A stretch of 64,000 nt of DNA from Leptospira kmetyi serovar Malaysia str. Bejo-Iso9 (GCF_000243735.2 NZ_AHMP02000003.1:2750001-2814000), one strand, 5' to 3'. Positions 1 to 12,380 are shown, numbered from the stretch's first letter. Translations and numbers: made by a program. Notes: generated by a model from the sequence alone, not told the origin.

Positions 1-1280
1 GAAGTCACTTGGATCGTAATCTCTCTCGATTCTTCCCCTTTCACGGGAATCGATTCCTTAAAAACTTCGACGGGAACCCAATTTCCTTTTTCCTTTACGA
101 GATTCGATTTCGTAGGATGCAAAACCTCTTCGTAAAAATCCATATCGTCGTTTTCCAACATCGTCAAAGCCCAGGCCTTCTTCGCGTTATGCGCGATTAA
201 AGGAAATGGAACGATCGGAAGATGATAACCGTATGTTTCGTGATCTCCCGCTTTTAGATGAACCTCATACCAAGTTCCCGGATTGCTGTAACCGATATGA
301 GGATCGTTTGCGAGAATCGCACCGCCCGTCGTTGATCGAGACGGGGCGATCACCCAAGAATTGCTTCCTAAAAACAAAGGAAGTTCTTCCAAGATCCGAT
401 TCGTTTTTCGAATCACGGAACCGAAATCTTCCAAGTCGGAAGCGGATTCGTTTTCCGATTTGGAAACGGAGAATGGATTTGCCTCTTTTTCGTTTTTGTC
501 GGCCTTGTTATCCCGGCTTGGAAAAAAGTTTTTTCCGTACGTCACGAGTTTTTTCGGAGAAAAGGAAGGTTGATTCTCCTGAATCGAAAACGGATCTTCC
601 GTATCGTGTCTTGGAAAAACTTCTCCGACGTTGCGATTCGGAAGTCTCTTTTCCAAAATCGTATAAAGAGAATCGTTTCGCAACGCTTCGGCAAACGAAA
701 ACGACAACAAAGAAAGCGCGCTTAAAACGTCGATCCGATCAAAAGGTTTCGGCTGATAACCGAGAATCGTAAATTCGATCGGAAGAGATTCCGTTTTTAA
801 AAAGAAATTGATTCCTTCCAAAAAGGAATCGAGCTCTTTGAGGATCTGCGGATTTCCTTTCGAAGCTTCCGTTAGCATTTTTTCGGCCGTTCTTTTTAAA
901 AGAATCTGTCTTAAAAAAGTATCCGTGGGAACCAGCTCCGCTCCGAGTACTTCGGATAATTCTCCCTTAGCGGCTCTTCTGAGAATTTCCATCTGAAACA
1001 AACGATCGCTCGCGCTCACATAACCTAACGCAAAATAGGCGGACGAAGAATCTTCGGATTGAATGTGCGGAACTCCGTAAGAATCCCGTATCACCGAAAC
1101 CGGTTTTGCAAGCCCGGGCGCTTTGAGTTCTCCGGATAAACGGGGAGCTTTCGAATAGATTAAAAATGCGAACAACGCTTTTACAAAAATGATCAGAACA
1201 AGAACGACAATCAAGGATCTGCGAATCCACAACGGAGTTCGATTCCAGAAATCGGAAACGTATTGAACGAAATTTTTCAT
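1..1280 (-). CDS. Penicillin acylase family hydrolase (3' end outside window)
   Basis: This is an exported Ntn-hydrolase of the penicillin/acyl-homoserine-lactone acylase family, which cuts amide bonds after self-processing. The first 426 residues are visible. They start at an ATG with a hydrophobic anchor at about residues 20-42 (VVLVLIIFVKALFAFLIY), followed by the family's early motif DSYGVPHI and then GYVSASDRLFQM. The processing site is GSNSWV. Ser306 in it should become the N-terminal nucleophile of the beta chain, and it is followed by the usual GGAILANDPH block. The C-terminal half of the beta chain lies left of position 1. The substrate cannot be told from the sequence. The gene stands alone, divergent from the ligase-like gene. 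Confidence 0.9.
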   Translation of the reverse strand, partial: MKNFVQYVSDFWNRTPLWIRRSLIVVLVLIIFVKALFAFLIYSKAPRLSGELKAPGLAKPVSVIRDSYGVPHIQSEDSSSAYFALGYVSASDRLFQMEILRRAAKGELSEVLGAELVPTDTFLRQILLKRTAEKMLTEASKGNPQILKELDSFLEGINFFLKTESLPIEFTILGYQPKPFDRIDVLSALSLLSFSFAEALRNDSLYTILEKRLPNRNVGEVFPRHDTEDPFSIQENQPSFSPKKLVTYGKNFFPSRDNKADKNEKEANPFSVSKSENESASDLEDFGSVIRKTNRILEELPLFLGSNSWVIAPSRSTTGGAILANDPHIGYSNPGTWYEVHLKAGDHETYGYHLPIVPFPLIAHNAKKAWALTMLENDDMDFYEEVLHPTKSNLVKEKGNWVPVEVFKESIPVKGEESREITIQVT

Positions 1281-1654
1281 AGCCTAACCGGTTTTTCTAT
1301 AGTTTTAAAAAAGAATTTTGCGGAACGTTTTTCGATCGATTGATCAAACGCGGATCGACTTTCGAAATTCATTTCCCTCTTTTCCGGGGATGGAGCTTAT
1401 CCAATCTGATTTCAATAGCAAGAAAAGTTTTTTAGAAAATCCCTTTTTCCAAACTCTTTTTGATAATTTGAGAATCCTATTCGAAATTATAAATACAAAC
1501 TCCCCGAAATTCCGGACGACCATGACGGTCTTTGCCGATCGGATCGAAAATATTGCAGAAACGATCCGAAAGTTTGCGGAAATAAGAAAAGAATTCGCTT
1601 TCATTCTTTTCTTTCGTTTTAAAAATTAGAATCGCGTCTTATATAACTTCCGCC
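1281..1654. other. Intergenic region without a convincing gene
   Basis: These 374 bases separate two divergent genes. A 103-codon open frame at 1318-1629 has no start context, no domain and poor codon pattern, so I do not call it. A possible -10 (TATAAC, 1642-1647) sits just before the GTG of the ligase-like gene without a good -35. Confidence 0.5.
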
Positions 1655-3268
1655 GTGAATTCCTTTTTTAAACTCTGCGAAGAACTCAAAGAAGAATCGG
1701 ATCCGATTCGAAAAAGAAGAATTCTTACCTCTTATCTTTCTTCTTGCGATTTGGAAGAACTCGACGTCGCATTCTTTTATTTAAGCGGCAAAAAAGAAAA
1801 AGGAATTCTCCGAGAAGAAGAATTGATTTCGTTCGCTCGAGAATTCTCGGGCAAACCGAATTGGTTGATTGAAAGTTCGATCCAAGAAGTCGGAGATTGC
1901 GCCGAGGCCTTGGCTCTTTTAACGGAGAATTCTTCCCAAAAGAAAACGAAATCGGCGACTTCAACGCTTCTTTCGATCCGAAAAATCGCGGAAACAATCC
2001 GATCCAACGGGCCCGTCCTTTCAAAACGAGCCGATTCCGAAAAGCCGGAACAAATCGAGGAAATCCTTTTTTCTTTTTGGAATTCGGCAGTCGTTTCCGA
2101 AAAAATTTTTCTTCATAGAATTCTTTTGGGAAAACAAATTCTTAAAATTCAGGATTCGATTTTACTTTTTGCGATCGCCGATTGTTTCGATTTGGAGATT
2201 GCGATCCTTTTCGAAAAAACGAAAACGTTCGGCGTTCCTTGGAAATCTTTTTCATTTTTGAAAACTCTTTCGGAATGGTTTTCCGATCGAGACGAACCGA
2301 TTCGTTTATCCGAAACGGAAATTCGGATAAGAATCGATCCGTCCTTTCACGTAGAATGGAACAAGGTCGAAGCCGAGGATTTTCCCGAAGAAAATTCTTT
2401 AAACGGACATTCGTATTTTCTAATACCGGAAAACTGCGTTACGGTTCAAGTCGTTCTAAATGCATTTGGAGCCGCGGTATGGACCAAAGAAAATTACGTC
2501 TATCAAAAGGAAATTTCCGAAACCTTGGAGGAGCTTTTTTCTTCGATGGGATCCACGGAGTTTGCCGGGCTTGAGCTTCCGGAATTACCGATCGTCCTTT
2601 TAGGCCGGCTGATCGAAAAAGACTTCAAAAATACATTCGTTTTTTATGATATTCTTAAATACAAAGGCGAGAATCTTTTGAATCAAATCAATTCTCATCG
2701 GATTGAAATTTTAAATTCTCTCTTCCGTAAAAAATCTCCGCGTGTTGAAATCGTACATCGTGTTGAAGTTCCCGCCTCGGATTCGATGGGGCGATCGTTG
2801 GATATAAATTCTTTTCGAAAGGATATTCTCGGTGAAAATTCCGAGGCCTTTGTTTTTGATCCGCAAGATTTTCGATTTTATTCGATCCGGGCCGCGCTTA
2901 AAAGCGTCAAAGCCGTTTTGCTTTATGGAAGAAAGGCGATGAGCGAGGAAGGATTCTCCTTTTGGGAATTGAGTTTTGGTCTTCGGAAGGATCGGGAAGA
3001 TTCTTCCCTGATTACGATCGCGCGAATCAGCGTCGGGTCGGAGGATTCTTTGTTTGCTGAGTTGGATCTTTTCTTTAAGGAGAATACGATTGAAAAGAAA
3101 GGTCCGATCCGAGGAGTTCCTACATTTTGGAGAACGGAACTTTTGTTTCGAAGTCGAGTGGTTTCAAAGAGACATAAGATCGGTTTTTTTCTCGAAGATG
3201 TCTCGCTTGGGAAGCGGATCGGGGTCGAAGAAGAGATCGATTCCGTCGATATTCTTTTGAAAATGTAG
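1655..3268 (+). CDS. Catalytically degenerate ATP-dependent DNA ligase-like protein
   Basis: The 537-residue protein (GTG start) has the three-part layout of bacterial LigB/LigD-type ATP ligases. Residues 1-180 match the N-terminal DNA-binding domain (FKLCEELKEESDPIRKRRIL; LLGKQILKIQDSILLFAIAD). Residues about 245-410 lie where the nucleotidyltransferase core should be. Residues about 415-520 match the OB domain (AVLLYGRKAM, ENTIEKKGPIRGVP, SKRHKIGFFLEDV). The active-site KxDG of motif I is replaced by IPEN (257-260), motif III by VLLGR, and the motif IV lysine by Asp402 in EAFVFD. It should therefore be unable to form the ligase-AMP adduct. The reading frame is intact, so it may be a structural or DNA-binding pseudoenzyme. 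The family assignment is an alignment by eye. Confidence 0.72.
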   Translation: MNSFFKLCEELKEESDPIRKRRILTSYLSSCDLEELDVAFFYLSGKKEKGILREEELISFAREFSGKPNWLIESSIQEVGDCAEALALLTENSSQKKTKSATSTLLSIRKIAETIRSNGPVLSKRADSEKPEQIEEILFSFWNSAVVSEKIFLHRILLGKQILKIQDSILLFAIADCFDLEIAILFEKTKTFGVPWKSFSFLKTLSEWFSDRDEPIRLSETEIRIRIDPSFHVEWNKVEAEDFPEENSLNGHSYFLIPENCVTVQVVLNAFGAAVWTKENYVYQKEISETLEELFSSMGSTEFAGLELPELPIVLLGRLIEKDFKNTFVFYDILKYKGENLLNQINSHRIEILNSLFRKKSPRVEIVHRVEVPASDSMGRSLDINSFRKDILGENSEAFVFDPQDFRFYSIRAALKSVKAVLLYGRKAMSEEGFSFWELSFGLRKDREDSSLITIARISVGSEDSLFAELDLFFKENTIEKKGPIRGVPTFWRTELLFRSRVVSKRHKIGFFLEDVSLGKRIGVEEEIDSVDILLKM

Positions 3269-3279
3269 GAACTCATACA
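3264..3279. repeat. Short intergenic repeat TGTAGGAACTCATACA
   Basis: The copy overlaps the stop codon of the ligase-like gene. A partial copy, TGTAGGAACTACCAC, follows at 3315-3329. Related copies occur at 12361-12380 (a full palindrome) and, on the other strand, at 62173-62188, with a partial one at 42823-42836. Confidence 0.6.
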
Positions 3280-3403
3280 ACTTTCCGAAACAGAGCTTTG
3301 CAGAAATCGCAAAATGTAGGAACTACCACGAAATTCTTCCGAGAACAATAAGACTCAAACTGAGTTGCTTGACAGGGACTCTCGTTCCGTTTTTTTGGTC
3401 GAT

Positions 3404-3550
<147 letters not shown>

Positions 3551-3633
3551 ACCGGCTTTTTCTCAGTCTCTTCACCTGATCCCGGTCAACGACCTTTAGA
3601 TCTTCCGAACTTATAACACCGGGCAGGACCTCA

Positions 3634-4020
<387 letters not shown>

Positions 4021-4029
4021 GTTCGAACT

Positions 4030-4779
<750 letters not shown>

Positions 4780-4846
4780 TCCCATCGGTTTACCCGGCCT
4801 TCCTCAGCTCTCCAAAGGAAGGAATCTCTGATTAGGAAAAGTTATT

Positions 4847-6536
<1,690 letters not shown>

Positions 6537-6566
6537 CAGTTTCCGTTCTCAACCGGAGAATGTTCA

Positions 6567-6600
6567 AAAAGCCGGACTTGCAAAGGTCCGGCTTTTTTAT
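6567..6600 (+). terminator. Rho-independent terminator after pntB
   Basis: The stem GCCGGAC / GTCCGGC with flanking A and T runs and a TTTTTT tail begins about 30 bases after the pntB stop codon. Confidence 0.88.
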
Positions 6601-6682
6601 TTTGGATTTTCCCGATGGCGAATAAAGAATCGCGCGAAGAAAGTCCAAACCTTTAGAAATCACAAACACAACACTTCCGAAT

Positions 6683-6716
6683 AATACATTAGAATTTAAA
6701 AGTATTCTAATGTATT
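6683..6716. promoter_or_regulatory. Perfect 13-bp inverted repeat, possible operator or weak terminator
   Basis: The arms AATACATTAGAAT and ATTCTAATGTATT are exact reverse complements separated by 8 bases. It lies between the pntB terminator and the small membrane protein at 6910. It is AT-rich and followed by only four T, so an operator is at least as likely as a terminator. Confidence 0.5.
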
Positions 6717-6909
6717 TTCCTTTCAGCCCAAAACAAAATTCATTCCAACTCACGGTGAGTGATACTTTCAGAAAAGGCCGTTGCAAAAGAATTTAATTCA
6801 AAATTGGAAAGAAAGCGAGGGTTTTCTAGTTGTTCGAACCGCACCTAAGCGATTCAATTCAAGATCGATAAAAATTATTGAGCAACGCTTACCGAATGAG
6901 GGTTACAAA

Positions 6910-7323
6910 ATGTTAAAGTTTCACGCCGAGAGGTCCATGCCGATTCTATTTACGATGGGTTTTGTCGTTCACTTAATCAACTTTTCAAATTACTTACGCA
7001 ACGGAAAAGTAGATCCGTCGATATTTATGTCCCCGCTCGTGGATTCGGCATTGTTCGTAGTTATGTTGTACAGTTCCTTTGCGTTACTTTGGGAGCACAA
7101 GGTTTTCTTTAAAACCTACGGTTTCGACGCGAGCATCGGACGTAAAATAGGATATTGGTTTATTACTTTTTACGTAACGGCCAGCCTTCCCGGCCACATT
7201 TACTATATCTACACTGCGGACGCTTCGTACTTCGCGTGGTTTGCCTGGTGGTTCAGTCCGATTATTATGACCGTCTATTGTCTTATGATTTGGTTCTGTT
7301 TTTCTTTAAAGCCGAAAGTTTGA
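6910..7323 (+). CDS. Small integral membrane protein, unknown function
   Basis: An ATG at 6910 preceded by GAGGG gives 137 residues. A TTG at 6781 would add 43 residues that look like noncoding sequence. Four hydrophobic segments are visible: about 10-25, 37-58, 77-100 and 107-130 (the last two very aromatic, with FAWFAWWFSPIIMTVY). There are no charged catalytic motifs. No family is recognised. It lies downstream of the perfect inverted repeat at 6683-6716 and may be controlled through it. Confidence 0.7.
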   Translation: MLKFHAERSMPILFTMGFVVHLINFSNYLRNGKVDPSIFMSPLVDSALFVVMLYSSFALLWEHKVFFKTYGFDASIGRKIGYWFITFYVTASLPGHIYYIYTADASYFAWFAWWFSPIIMTVYCLMIWFCFSLKPKV

Positions 7324-7883
7324 TTCTCAATTCGAAACGACTTCGAAATCCGTTCCCTAATACGAAAGGTCTATAAGATCGAAAACCGATGGGCAAACGC
7401 CGCATTTTAGGACGTTATGCTCATCGAAAGTCGAATTCTTGAATCAAAAAGTCATCAAATCGCAAAAATAAAATTCGTAAATTCGAAAACCCGACAAATA
7501 AACGACCGTATATGTCAATTACCTCATTTTCCATGTCGCATTAATGTTGCATAAGATTCTTTGAATATGAGATTGCCCTCGCAACCGTTCCCGAAATCCT
7601 GGATTTAAGCGGACTGTTAAAAAGAATTTATAACAGAATCCATTGGCAGAATTTTAACCTCGCTCTTTATATCGATCTGTGCGGCTCCGGTCGTTTTCCG
7701 TTTTCTTTTGAAACCATAGGATTTCGAAAGAGGTCCCAGGAAACGTTAGGCAAAATTGCACGGGATTCGGAAACGAATGTCCGTAAAAGCAGGAAAGAGA
7801 GATATTATTTTCCGAGAATGTAACGGCGATTTTACCAATGACTCAAGTGGAAACCGATCGTAACTTTATTTCGGGAAAAGAAT
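7324..7883. other. 560-base gap with a possible gene remnant
   Basis: No complete gene is visible. From 7545 to the TAA at 7821-7823 the frame is open for 92 codons with codon use like that of real neighbours, but it has no ATG, GTG or TTG near its left end. Part of it reads WQNFNLALYIDLCGSGRF. It may be the tail of a decayed gene. The first 200 bases hold nothing I can interpret. Confidence 0.4.
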
Positions 7884-8345
7884 TTGTCAGACAATCAGAA
7901 TAGAGAAGATTCTCAGGAATCAACCTCAGAACCAACCCGCTCCAAAAAGAATCAATTTTATCCGAGTAATCCCACGAATGAGGAGCTCGATCAAAAGGTC
8001 GAAGAACTCAAGGTCTCGGTTTCGAAAATTCCGGAACTGACTCCGTATGCGGAACGACTTTCTTCTCTGCCTTGGAGCGAATACGAAGAAATTCTTTCCA
8101 AGGATTATTTTAAAACATTCTCCTTTTCTCAAGAGGATATCGACGCGGACGGAAATCCGATCCAATCCAAAAACGCGGAAAAGTTTTCGATTCAAGAGCC
8201 TAAAAAAATCTTAGCGGAAGCGCAGGAAAAACTCGGCGCGGAAAGCGAAGCCTATCACGTTTTGAGCATATATACGATGAATCTAATCACTCGGACCATG
8301 GGCCGAGCGGTTTCCATAGCCACCAAAAAACATTTCAATTCTTAA
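7884..8345 (+). CDS. Hypothetical soluble protein, 153 residues
   Basis: A TTG start with GGGAAAAG upstream gives a cytoplasmic-looking acidic protein. The first 35 residues are rich in Ser, Glu, Asn and Gln and probably disordered. The remainder looks helical (NEELDQKVEELKVSVSKI; EPKKILAEAQEKLGAESEAYHVL). There is no signal peptide or known motif. It stands alone. It is probably a real gene because its third-codon pattern matches the neighbours. Confidence 0.65.
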   Translation: MSDNQNREDSQESTSEPTRSKKNQFYPSNPTNEELDQKVEELKVSVSKIPELTPYAERLSSLPWSEYEEILSKDYFKTFSFSQEDIDADGNPIQSKNAEKFSIQEPKKILAEAQEKLGAESEAYHVLSIYTMNLITRTMGRAVSIATKKHFNS

Positions 8346-8585
8346 TCCGTTGTGTCAAATTTTCGATCTCGATAATTCGACAGAAACCTCCACGTCCTTT
8401 CGATCAAAATTGATTCGACAATTCCGTCGTTTTATAACAAACTTCGGAATCCTTTTATCTCCGTTTAAACGTTCTTATGCGAACTCTTACGAAAAGTCAT
8501 TCGATAACATGACGAGAAAAGGATTTTAAATTCTGATAAAATCGATTCTTTAAAGATCCGATTTTTAGATTCAAGAAGGATAAGA

Positions 8586-9110
8586 ATGAAACGAACCCAA
8601 AATTCGATTTTAAAAAGACAAATTCTCAAAACGATTCTTTGGATCGGATTTGTTTTAGGAATTGATTCCAACGTAATCAACGCGAACGAAGCGGAGAAAA
8701 GGATCTTTTCCAGTAAAAACATCGATATTACGTTAAAAGATTCGAACGGATACAATCACTTTCTCGTTTTTACGAAAACCATGAGCCCGGATAAATCCTA
8801 CATAGCGTATAACGTTGAATTCTGGGTGAACAACTATGTGTATTCGGGAACGGATGCCTATTCTCAAATCGTTTTCAAAACTCCAAAGAGAAATTATTAC
8901 GGAAGTTTCTATAAATCCGATGTTTCCTCCAACGACGCGGTCGTTCTTTATTTTTACTTGGAAGAATCCGCAATCAAGGAACTTCTCGCAAATTCCTCTT
9001 CCGCGGATAAGGTTAGTTTAACCTTAAAAAACAAAACGATCTTGGAACATACGATCGCAACGAAAGAACATTTCAAAAGCGCTCTCAAAGAGATCGTCAA
9101 CGTAGAATGA
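8586..9110 (+). CDS. Secreted hypothetical protein, 174 residues
   Basis: It begins with a basic stretch and a short hydrophobic segment (ILWIGFVLGI, about residues 18-27) ending near NVINANEA, which fits a signal peptide. The mature part is rich in beta-prone, aromatic residues (NVEFWVNNYVYSG, VVLYFYLEESAI) and has no cysteine. No family is recognised. It could be a periplasmic or surface beta-sandwich protein. ATG with AAGGATAAG upstream supports the start. Confidence 0.65.
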   Translation: MKRTQNSILKRQILKTILWIGFVLGIDSNVINANEAEKRIFSSKNIDITLKDSNGYNHFLVFTKTMSPDKSYIAYNVEFWVNNYVYSGTDAYSQIVFKTPKRNYYGSFYKSDVSSNDAVVLYFYLEESAIKELLANSSSADKVSLTLKNKTILEHTIATKEHFKSALKEIVNVE

Positions 9111-9249
9111 GCGATTCGATTTTTTAAAAAATTAAACAGAAGTATGTATTCGTATCTTCAAGAATTCTAAAGTTTCTGTCATGCTATAATAAGATTAATT
9201 ATTTCTAATTTTGCCTGAAATGTTTCCGAAACCTATTGTTATTCCTCGC

Positions 9250-10230
9250 ATGAAGTTATTTCAAATCAACGTAAGATTCATTCTATTCTTTTGTATCATT
9301 GTTGTCGGTTGTAAACATTCGAACGATGATTCTCCCTGGCTTTTGGCGGGAGGTTCGACCGTAATCGCTCAACAAATCGAAATCCAAAGCATTACATCCG
9401 GTCCGGTTCTGATCGATCAAGATTCGGAACTTACGAACTACAAATTCAAAATTTACAATCAAACTCAAAATTTGATCTTGGACGGTTACTTTTCCAAACC
9501 GGCCGGATCGGGACCGTTCCCTTTGATCGTAATGATGCACGGTTGCGCGGGCGCTCATTCCAACAGCGACGCTACAAAACCGCCCGCTTCTCTTTTTACG
9601 GAATGGGCGGGCAGAGGAAAGGATCTCGGATATGCGACGCTTTTGATCGACAGTTTTACGCCGAGAAACGCGGATCAAAATCAATGCAATAACGGATCGA
9701 ATGTCGGAACATCAGAAGTCACCGACAGACCGACGGACGCTTATGCCGCGCTCGCCTACCTCAAAAGATCCAAGATCATCAACAACAATCGAATCGTTTT
9801 GCTAGGATGGTCGCACGGAGGAAGCAGTGTTTTATCCACCGCCGACACAAGTACGACGACTCAATATCGAACCGAAAATTCCAGACCGTTCCGCGCCGTG
9901 ATTTCTTTTTATCCGGGATGCGGTTTGAACAACGCGTTCGGGGGAATTTCCACGAGCCAATATCTGCCTTATACACACGTTAAAATTCTCGCGGCGGGTT
10001 TGGATCCGCTTTATACCGGCGGTTATTGCGACACGAGAATTTCCAGAGCACAAACGTTAGGCGCCAGCGCGGCAACCAACAACTCGATCGCGATAACCGT
10101 TTATCCGAACACACATCACAGCTTCGACGAAGCCAAAGCGGTTTCCGCAAAATTCGACGCAAACGACGTGGCCGCAAAACCGAACGCGGATCAGGAAGCG
10201 GTGAACTTTTTTCAGCTTTATAATCCATAA
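9250..10230 (+). CDS. Dienelactone-hydrolase-like lipoprotein
   Basis: The ATG at 9250 begins a lipoprotein signal peptide with the lipobox VVGC at Cys21. An in-frame TTG at 9211 would put 13 residues before it and is less likely. The alpha/beta-hydrolase core shows the oxyanion stretch MMHGCAG, the nucleophile elbow GWSHGGS, an acid near [11 protein letters not shown] and the catalytic His in NTHHSFD, in the order of dienelactone hydrolases. The substrate is unknown. The protein should sit on the outer face of a membrane. Confidence 0.85.
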   Translation: MKLFQINVRFILFFCIIVVGCKHSNDDSPWLLAGGSTVIAQQIEIQSITSGPVLIDQDSELTNYKFKIYNQTQNLILDGYFSKPAGSGPFPLIVMMHGCAGAHSNSDATKPPASLFTEWAGRGKDLGYATLLIDSFTPRNADQNQCNNGSNVGTSEVTDRPTDAYAALAYLKRSKIINNNRIVLLGWSHGGSSVLSTADTSTTTQYRTENSRPFRAVISFYPGCGLNNAFGGISTSQYLPYTHVKILAAGLDPLYTGGYCDTRISRAQTLGASAATNNSIAITVYPNTHHSFDEAKAVSAKFDANDVAAKPNADQEAVNFFQLYNP

Positions 10231-10286
10231 GAAAAACATTATATGAAATCGAAGAATTACCATTTTCATCTACGATAGGATTCAAA

Positions 10287-11171
10287 ATGAAACATCAACT
10301 TTTTTTCAAAGATGATTCTTCCGATAAATTCTGGAACATCGAAAGTTCCGGAAACTCGTTTACGGTAACGTACGGAAAAACCGGAACCGCAGGGCAAACG
10401 CAAACAAAAACCTTCGCAGACGAAGCGACCTGCCTCAAAGAAGCGGATAAATTGCTCAAAGAAAAAATCAAAAAAGGATACAAGGAAAGCGGGGCCGCGA
10501 ACTATCTCGAAACTTGGAAAGAACTCTCTGAAAGCAAGAATCTTCCCGAAGGGTTTTTCAAACATTTTTCCTTCTTAACCGAAACGAAAGAAGATCAGGA
10601 AATTTTAGCGAAACTTGCGGCTCAGGTTACGAAAATACGAATCGATTCTTCCGAAAACGTTTTGATCGCGGAGCTTAAATATGGAGATTCGAGTTTTACG
10701 GAACCCTGCGAAATTCGTTGTAATCCTCCTCTTGCAAATTCTCCCGCAAAAGGTTTACCGAAAAGTTACGTAAAAACTTCCCAGGTTCACAACGGAATCT
10801 ACTTCGAAGATTTAGGCGGAGGTTGTATCGGATTTTTCGGAATCAACGAAAAAGGAAACATGAACGAAGGCGGATGGGAACCGGAAGCGCTGGAGGAAGG
10901 CGACAACGAAGAATATCTCGAAGCCTTGGAAGAAAAAGAACTCTCGATCAGCGACGTTCCTTGTATCATAGAATTCGGACAGAATTGGATCTTGAGCGAT
11001 CCTTTGAAAAAAACGGTTCATAAAGAACCCGCGTATCTTTTCGTTTCGCACGAAGACTGCGAAGCGGTTAAGATTCCCGGAACGGATTCTCTTTTATTCG
11101 GACAAATTCTTTTGAGGATTCTCGCGCAGAGAATTTTGGATATCGATTCTTTCCCGGAAGTTTATTCTTAA
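10287..11171 (+). CDS. WGR-domain protein
   Basis: Residues 1 to about 70 form a WGR-type domain, with the features [25 protein letters not shown] followed by a helix in [18 protein letters not shown] domains occur in poly(ADP-ribose) polymerases and in bacterial proteins of unclear role, and often bind nucleic acid. The remaining 220 residues are acidic and unassigned ([35 protein letters not shown]). The next gene starts 26 bases after the stop and probably works with it. The ATG is preceded by ATAGGA. Confidence 0.8.
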   Translation: MKHQLFFKDDSSDKFWNIESSGNSFTVTYGKTGTAGQTQTKTFADEATCLKEADKLLKEKIKKGYKESGAANYLETWKELSESKNLPEGFFKHFSFLTETKEDQEILAKLAAQVTKIRIDSSENVLIAELKYGDSSFTEPCEIRCNPPLANSPAKGLPKSYVKTSQVHNGIYFEDLGGGCIGFFGINEKGNMNEGGWEPEALEEGDNEEYLEALEEKELSISDVPCIIEFGQNWILSDPLKKTVHKEPAYLFVSHEDCEAVKIPGTDSLLFGQILLRILAQRILDIDSFPEVYS

Positions 11172-11196
11172 GATTTTTATAATATAGGATCATACT

Positions 11197-11799
11197 ATGA
11201 AACCGAAATTCTCCCTTAAGACCGTTACCATGGACGAAGAAGTCGGATTTACGGCCCATCTCGTATTGGTGCCGATCTCGGAATCGAATTCGAAAGAAAT
11301 CAAAGAAGCGATCTTAAGTTGGACGAAAATTCTCAAGGACGCCGAAGAATCCGTGTTATCCGATCCGGTTTTCGAAGAATCCGATCCGTGGTTCGGTTTC
11401 GGCGTTATGATCGGAGATCGGGTTTTGACCGAGCAAGAAATTTTTTCCGAAATCTCCAAAGAAGACGAAGGGATCGAAGCAGCGGCGATCGACTTTATCA
11501 AAGAGCTGATTCGATACAACAAGAACGACGGGGAAGGACTTGTTACGCACGAAGAATTGGAAACGGGAACGTACGCAATGCTTTGGCTTCTTGAAAAAAG
11601 TCTGAAACATCTCGATCTTTATCTGAAGTATTTGGGTTCCTTGGATCTGGATCATATGGTGGCTCAATTGGACGTCTTATTTAGAATCGTGAAGTTGTAT
11701 TCCGCCGCGGAGTTGGAACCGCTCAAAAAATTCTCGGAAGAGAATTACGTTCAGCAGTTCAACAACTGGTTTGAAAACGACCGAGCCTGGAAGAACTAA
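11197..11799 (+). CDS. Protein with DLDH-type module, partner of WGR protein
   Basis: This 200-residue soluble acidic protein is likely co-transcribed with the WGR gene. Its C-terminal part (about 105-170) resembles part of the minus-strand protein at 15947-16603. Both share a helix ending in I-x2-N-x-N, then EE-x2-x-GT-x-A, a Leu-rich helix with a Tyr, and DLDH followed by another Asp. I do not recognise a named family. A helical, repeat-like or immunity-type fold is possible but unproven. ATG start with ATAGGA upstream. Confidence 0.75.
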   Translation: MKPKFSLKTVTMDEEVGFTAHLVLVPISESNSKEIKEAILSWTKILKDAEESVLSDPVFEESDPWFGFGVMIGDRVLTEQEIFSEISKEDEGIEAAAIDFIKELIRYNKNDGEGLVTHEELETGTYAMLWLLEKSLKHLDLYLKYLGSLDLDHMVAQLDVLFRIVKLYSAAELEPLKKFSEENYVQQFNNWFENDRAWKN

Positions 11800-11916
11800 A
11801 ATTCTCCCCCGAATGAGGAAAGAAAAAATAGAATCTTAAACTCGAATACGCGGTCGCGGACTTTTGCGGCCTAAGAAAGAATTGAATTGTTATCTGTGAT
11901 TTCGATTCTATTGATT

Positions 11917-12333
11917 ATGGAGAAAAAAGATTACAGCGACGAAGTTCGTTTGCATCGTTCCAAGATCATTCGTTTTTTATTGTTCATCACCGGTTCGGTT
12001 TCTTTGGCCTTAGGGATTATCGGGATTTTTACGCCGATTCTTCCCACGACCCCATTCTTACTTTTATCCGCGGCTTGTTATGCGAGGGCCTCGCATCGAT
12101 TTTACAATTGGTTGATGAACAACCGATATTTCGGTTCTTATATCCGCGATTGGAGAATCCACAAAATGATTCCTCTTCGCGCGAAGATCATCGCGATCTC
12201 GATGATCTTTTTAACGATGGGAACGACCGTGTTCTTTTTTATTCCGATTTTAGCGGTGAAAATTCTAGTTTCGCTGATCGGCATTTTGGTCGTGATTTAT
12301 TTGATTCGGATTCCGACCAAACCGAAAAGCTGA
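11917..12333 (+). CDS. YbaN/DUF454 family inner membrane protein
   Basis: The ATG at 11917 gives 138 residues. An upstream TTG would add ten. The family signature is clear: a first membrane helix containing GSVSLALGIIGIFTPILPTTPF, then SAACYARASHRFYNWL and a basic loop, and two further helices at about 85-125. DUF454 proteins are small inner membrane proteins of unknown function. No operon partner is visible. Confidence 0.88.
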   Translation: MEKKDYSDEVRLHRSKIIRFLLFITGSVSLALGIIGIFTPILPTTPFLLLSAACYARASHRFYNWLMNNRYFGSYIRDWRIHKMIPLRAKIIAISMIFLTMGTTVFFFIPILAVKILVSLIGILVVIYLIRIPTKPKS

Positions 12334-12360
12334 ACTCGGCAACGATTTTTTTTGGGGAGA

Positions 12361-12380
12361 ATTGTAGGAGTTCCTACAAT
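12361..12380. repeat. Palindromic copy of the TGTAGGA repeat
   Basis: ATTGTAGGAGTTCCTACAAT has 9-base arms around a GT centre. It is the most symmetric member of the dispersed family also seen at 3264, 3315, 42823 and 62173. Confidence 0.65.

Noticed and set aside
206..772. 188-codon plus-strand frame
   Set aside because: It is the antisense of the penicillin acylase gene, whose minus-strand frame has clear motifs.
1318..1629. 103-codon open frame
   Set aside because: No ribosome site, no domain and composition like noncoding DNA.
3551..3633. PreQ1 riboswitch upstream of queD
   Set aside because: I looked for the C-rich/A-rich preQ1 aptamer and found no matching stem or conserved core.
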